From Erysipelotrichia bacterium (lineage in GTDB: Bacteria > Bacillota_I > Bacilli_A > Erysipelotrichales > Erysipelotrichaceae), in assembly GCA_009929095.1 (NCBI GenBank), contig SABF01000038.1, positions 1 through 10,593 of the forward strand: a DNA stretch of 10,593 nt, read 5' to 3'. A program made the position numbers and the translations under genes. The notes beneath the pieces were generated by a model. The model made no database searches, had not been told where the DNA came from, and saw only the letters and a list, made by a program, of their open reading frames with translations. Below, in pieces: positions 9,160 through 10,593 of this stretch (positions within the stretch are counted from its first letter, which is position 1; each line of letters begins with the position of its first letter).

Positions 9160-10593
9160 ATGCTTTATCAGGTAAGTCATGCCTGCAAATACTTCGGGGC
9201 CGATGCGGTCTTTGAAGATGTGCAGTTTGAGATTAAGAATCATGAAAAAATTACGATCGTCGGCCGCAATGGCTGCGGCAAGACGACCTTTTTAAGGTGC
9301 ATGGCCGGAGAGATGCCGTTTGATAAAGGAACGGTATCCATGGTCAACGGCACCAGCATCGGCTATCTTGCCCAGAAAGCACTTGCCCATGATGACTGGA
9401 CGGTTGAGAAGGAACTGGAAAAAGTATATGAGCCGGTCTTTGCACTGCAGAATAAACTGCATGAGCTCGAAGATCGGATGAAGACAGATTCTTCTGAGAA
9501 ACTTCTGAACCAGTATGCAGATCTTCAGGAACAGTTTGAAGAGATGAATGGCTACAACTGGGAATCTGAGATGAAGACCGTCTTTACAAGATTTGGCTTT
9601 GATCCGGAAGATATGCAGCGTAAAGTTGGTGAGTTTTCCGGCGGCCAGAAGACAAGAATTGCCTTTGTCAGACTGCTGCTGAGCAAACCGGATATCCTGC
9701 TTCTGGATGAGCCAACCAATCATCTTGATATGGAAACGATTGAATGGCTGGAAGGCTATGTAAAAAAGTATCCAAAGGCGGTAGTCACAGTCAGCCATGA
9801 CCGAATGTTTCTTGATCATACAGCCGATGTTGTCTATGACATGGAATACGGCGTGATGACGAAGTATGTCGGCAATTATTCCTCCTATGTCATTCAGAAG
9901 CGAAACAGCATTGAGCGCCAGCAGGATGCCTATACGCGTCAGCAGAAGGATATCAGGCGGCTTGAAGAACTGATTGAAAAGTTTCGTTACAAGAAGAATA
10001 AAGCTGCTTTTGCCCAGTCAAAGATCAAATATCTTGATCGCATGGAAAAGATTGATCCGGCTCGGCAGGCGGATAATCGAACATTTCATGCAAGTTTTAC
10101 GCCGAAGATTCGCGGCGGTGAACGGGTGCTGGAGACAGAAAAGCTGAAAATCGGCTATGATCATCCGCTGTGCAGTGTGTCCATGGAAATGCGAAGAGGC
10201 GATCGTATCGCTATTGTTGGTCCCAACGGCACTGGCAAGTCCACTCTCGTCAAGACACTGATGGGACTTATTCCGGCGCTTGGCGGCAGCTATCTGTTTG
10301 GCCATCAGATAGAAATTGGTTATTTTGATCAGCAGCTAGCGCAGTTTTCATCCGGCAAGACAGTGCTGGAAGAACTGTGGGATGAGTATCCGGATCTTGA
10401 ACGCACACAGGTCAGATCCGTGCTTGGACAGTTTCTGTTTTCTGCGGATGATGTATTCAAAACTGTAGATGTGCTTTCCGGCGGTGAAAAAGTAAGGCTT
10501 TCCTTTGCCAAACTTCTGCTGAGGCATTCCAATCTGCTGATTCTGGATGAACCGACCAATCATCTGGATATTCCCGGTAAGGAAGCTCTGGAA
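9160..10593 (+). CDS. ABC-F family ATPase, YdiF-like (3' end outside window)
   Basis: ABC-F proteins have two ATPase domains and no membrane part; they bind the ribosomal E site and relieve stalls, and some give antibiotic resistance. Domain 1 has Walker A GRNGCGKTT (35-43), signature FSGGQKTR (159-166) and Walker B ILLLDEPTNHLD (179-190). A charged linker with many Lys and Arg (about 245-300, including RYKKNKAAFAQSKIKYLDRM) separates the domains. Domain 2 has Walker A GPNGTGKST (354-362), signature LSGGEKVR (439-446) and Walker B LLILDEPTNHLD (459-470). The frame stays open to the last base, so the C-terminus is missing. ATGATG gives two starts: GAGGAG (9148-9153) is three bases before 9157 and six before 9160, so 9160 is preferred. 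The ribosome-binding site overlaps the licD stop. Gene context resembles B. subtilis ydiF; a resistance role is not shown. Confidence 0.92.
   Translation, partial: MLYQVSHACKYFGADAVFEDVQFEIKNHEKITIVGRNGCGKTTFLRCMAGEMPFDKGTVSMVNGTSIGYLAQKALAHDDWTVEKELEKVYEPVFALQNKLHELEDRMKTDSSEKLLNQYADLQEQFEEMNGYNWESEMKTVFTRFGFDPEDMQRKVGEFSGGQKTRIAFVRLLLSKPDILLLDEPTNHLDMETIEWLEGYVKKYPKAVVTVSHDRMFLDHTADVVYDMEYGVMTKYVGNYSSYVIQKRNSIERQQDAYTRQQKDIRRLEELIEKFRYKKNKAAFAQSKIKYLDRMEKIDPARQADNRTFHASFTPKIRGGERVLETEKLKIGYDHPLCSVSMEMRRGDRIAIVGPNGTGKSTLVKTLMGLIPALGGSYLFGHQIEIGYFDQQLAQFSSGKTVLEELWDEYPDLERTQVRSVLGQFLFSADDVFKTVDVLSGGEKVRLSFAKLLLRHSNLLILDEPTNHLDIPGKEALE

Noticed and set aside
9157..10593. ABC-F gene as an antibiotic-resistance determinant
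   Set aside because: The context (t6A genes, rex) and motifs fit a housekeeping YdiF-like protein; nothing visible marks it as a resistance type, and the C-terminal end is missing.

Overview
This window runs from the 3' end of an rRNA operon into a long, same-strand block of housekeeping genes. It suggests a low-to-mid-GC member of the Bacillota (Firmicutes). The form of the 16S 3' end (helix 45 stem ATCCCTACG/CGTGGGGAT, then GGATCACCTCCTTTCT), the tRNA-less 16S-23S spacer and the Bacillus-like gene cluster fit the Erysipelotrichia. That class assignment is an inference from pattern recognition, not a database result.

Layout: the last ~235 nt of 16S rRNA (1-235); a 16S-23S spacer with a boxB-like hairpin, a boxA antitermination element and one arm of the 23S processing stem (236-483); a complete 23S rRNA (about 484-3378); a short spacer with the other processing arm; 5S rRNA (about 3491-3607); an intrinsic terminator (3611-3643); and a short promoter region. 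Eight genes follow on the + strand: tsaE, tsaB, rimI, tsaD, rex, asnS, a LicD-family gene, and an ABC-F ATPase cut by the window end. I see no tRNA, mobile element, CRISPR array or minus-strand gene.

Function: TsaE, TsaB and TsaD are three of the four proteins that make t6A37 on tRNAs reading ANN codons (TsaC/YwlC must be elsewhere). RimI acetylates protein N-termini and is often found with TsaB/TsaD. AsnS charges tRNA-Asn, itself a t6A tRNA. Rex is the NADH/NAD+-sensing repressor, and the ABC-F protein probably acts on ribosomes. The set tsaE-tsaB-rimI-tsaD plus an ABC-F gene plus rex recalls the ydiB-ydiH region of Bacillus subtilis. Here asnS and licD sit between rex and the ABC-F gene. 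Overlaps, gaps of at most 40 nt and no visible internal terminator suggest one transcript from a promoter just after the rRNA terminator.

The most unusual material is in the rRNA. E. coli 23S numbering maps on as window position = E. coli number + 480, which holds at A2058, A2451, A2602 and A2660. On that map helix 91 carries A and C at 2535/2536, positions central to the orthosomycin antibiotic site, and the A-loop has C at 2555. The 16S helix-45 loop reads AGAA instead of GGAA, and the 3' half of 5S lacks the usual loop E sequence. These could be lineage traits or real oddities; alignment to relatives would decide.
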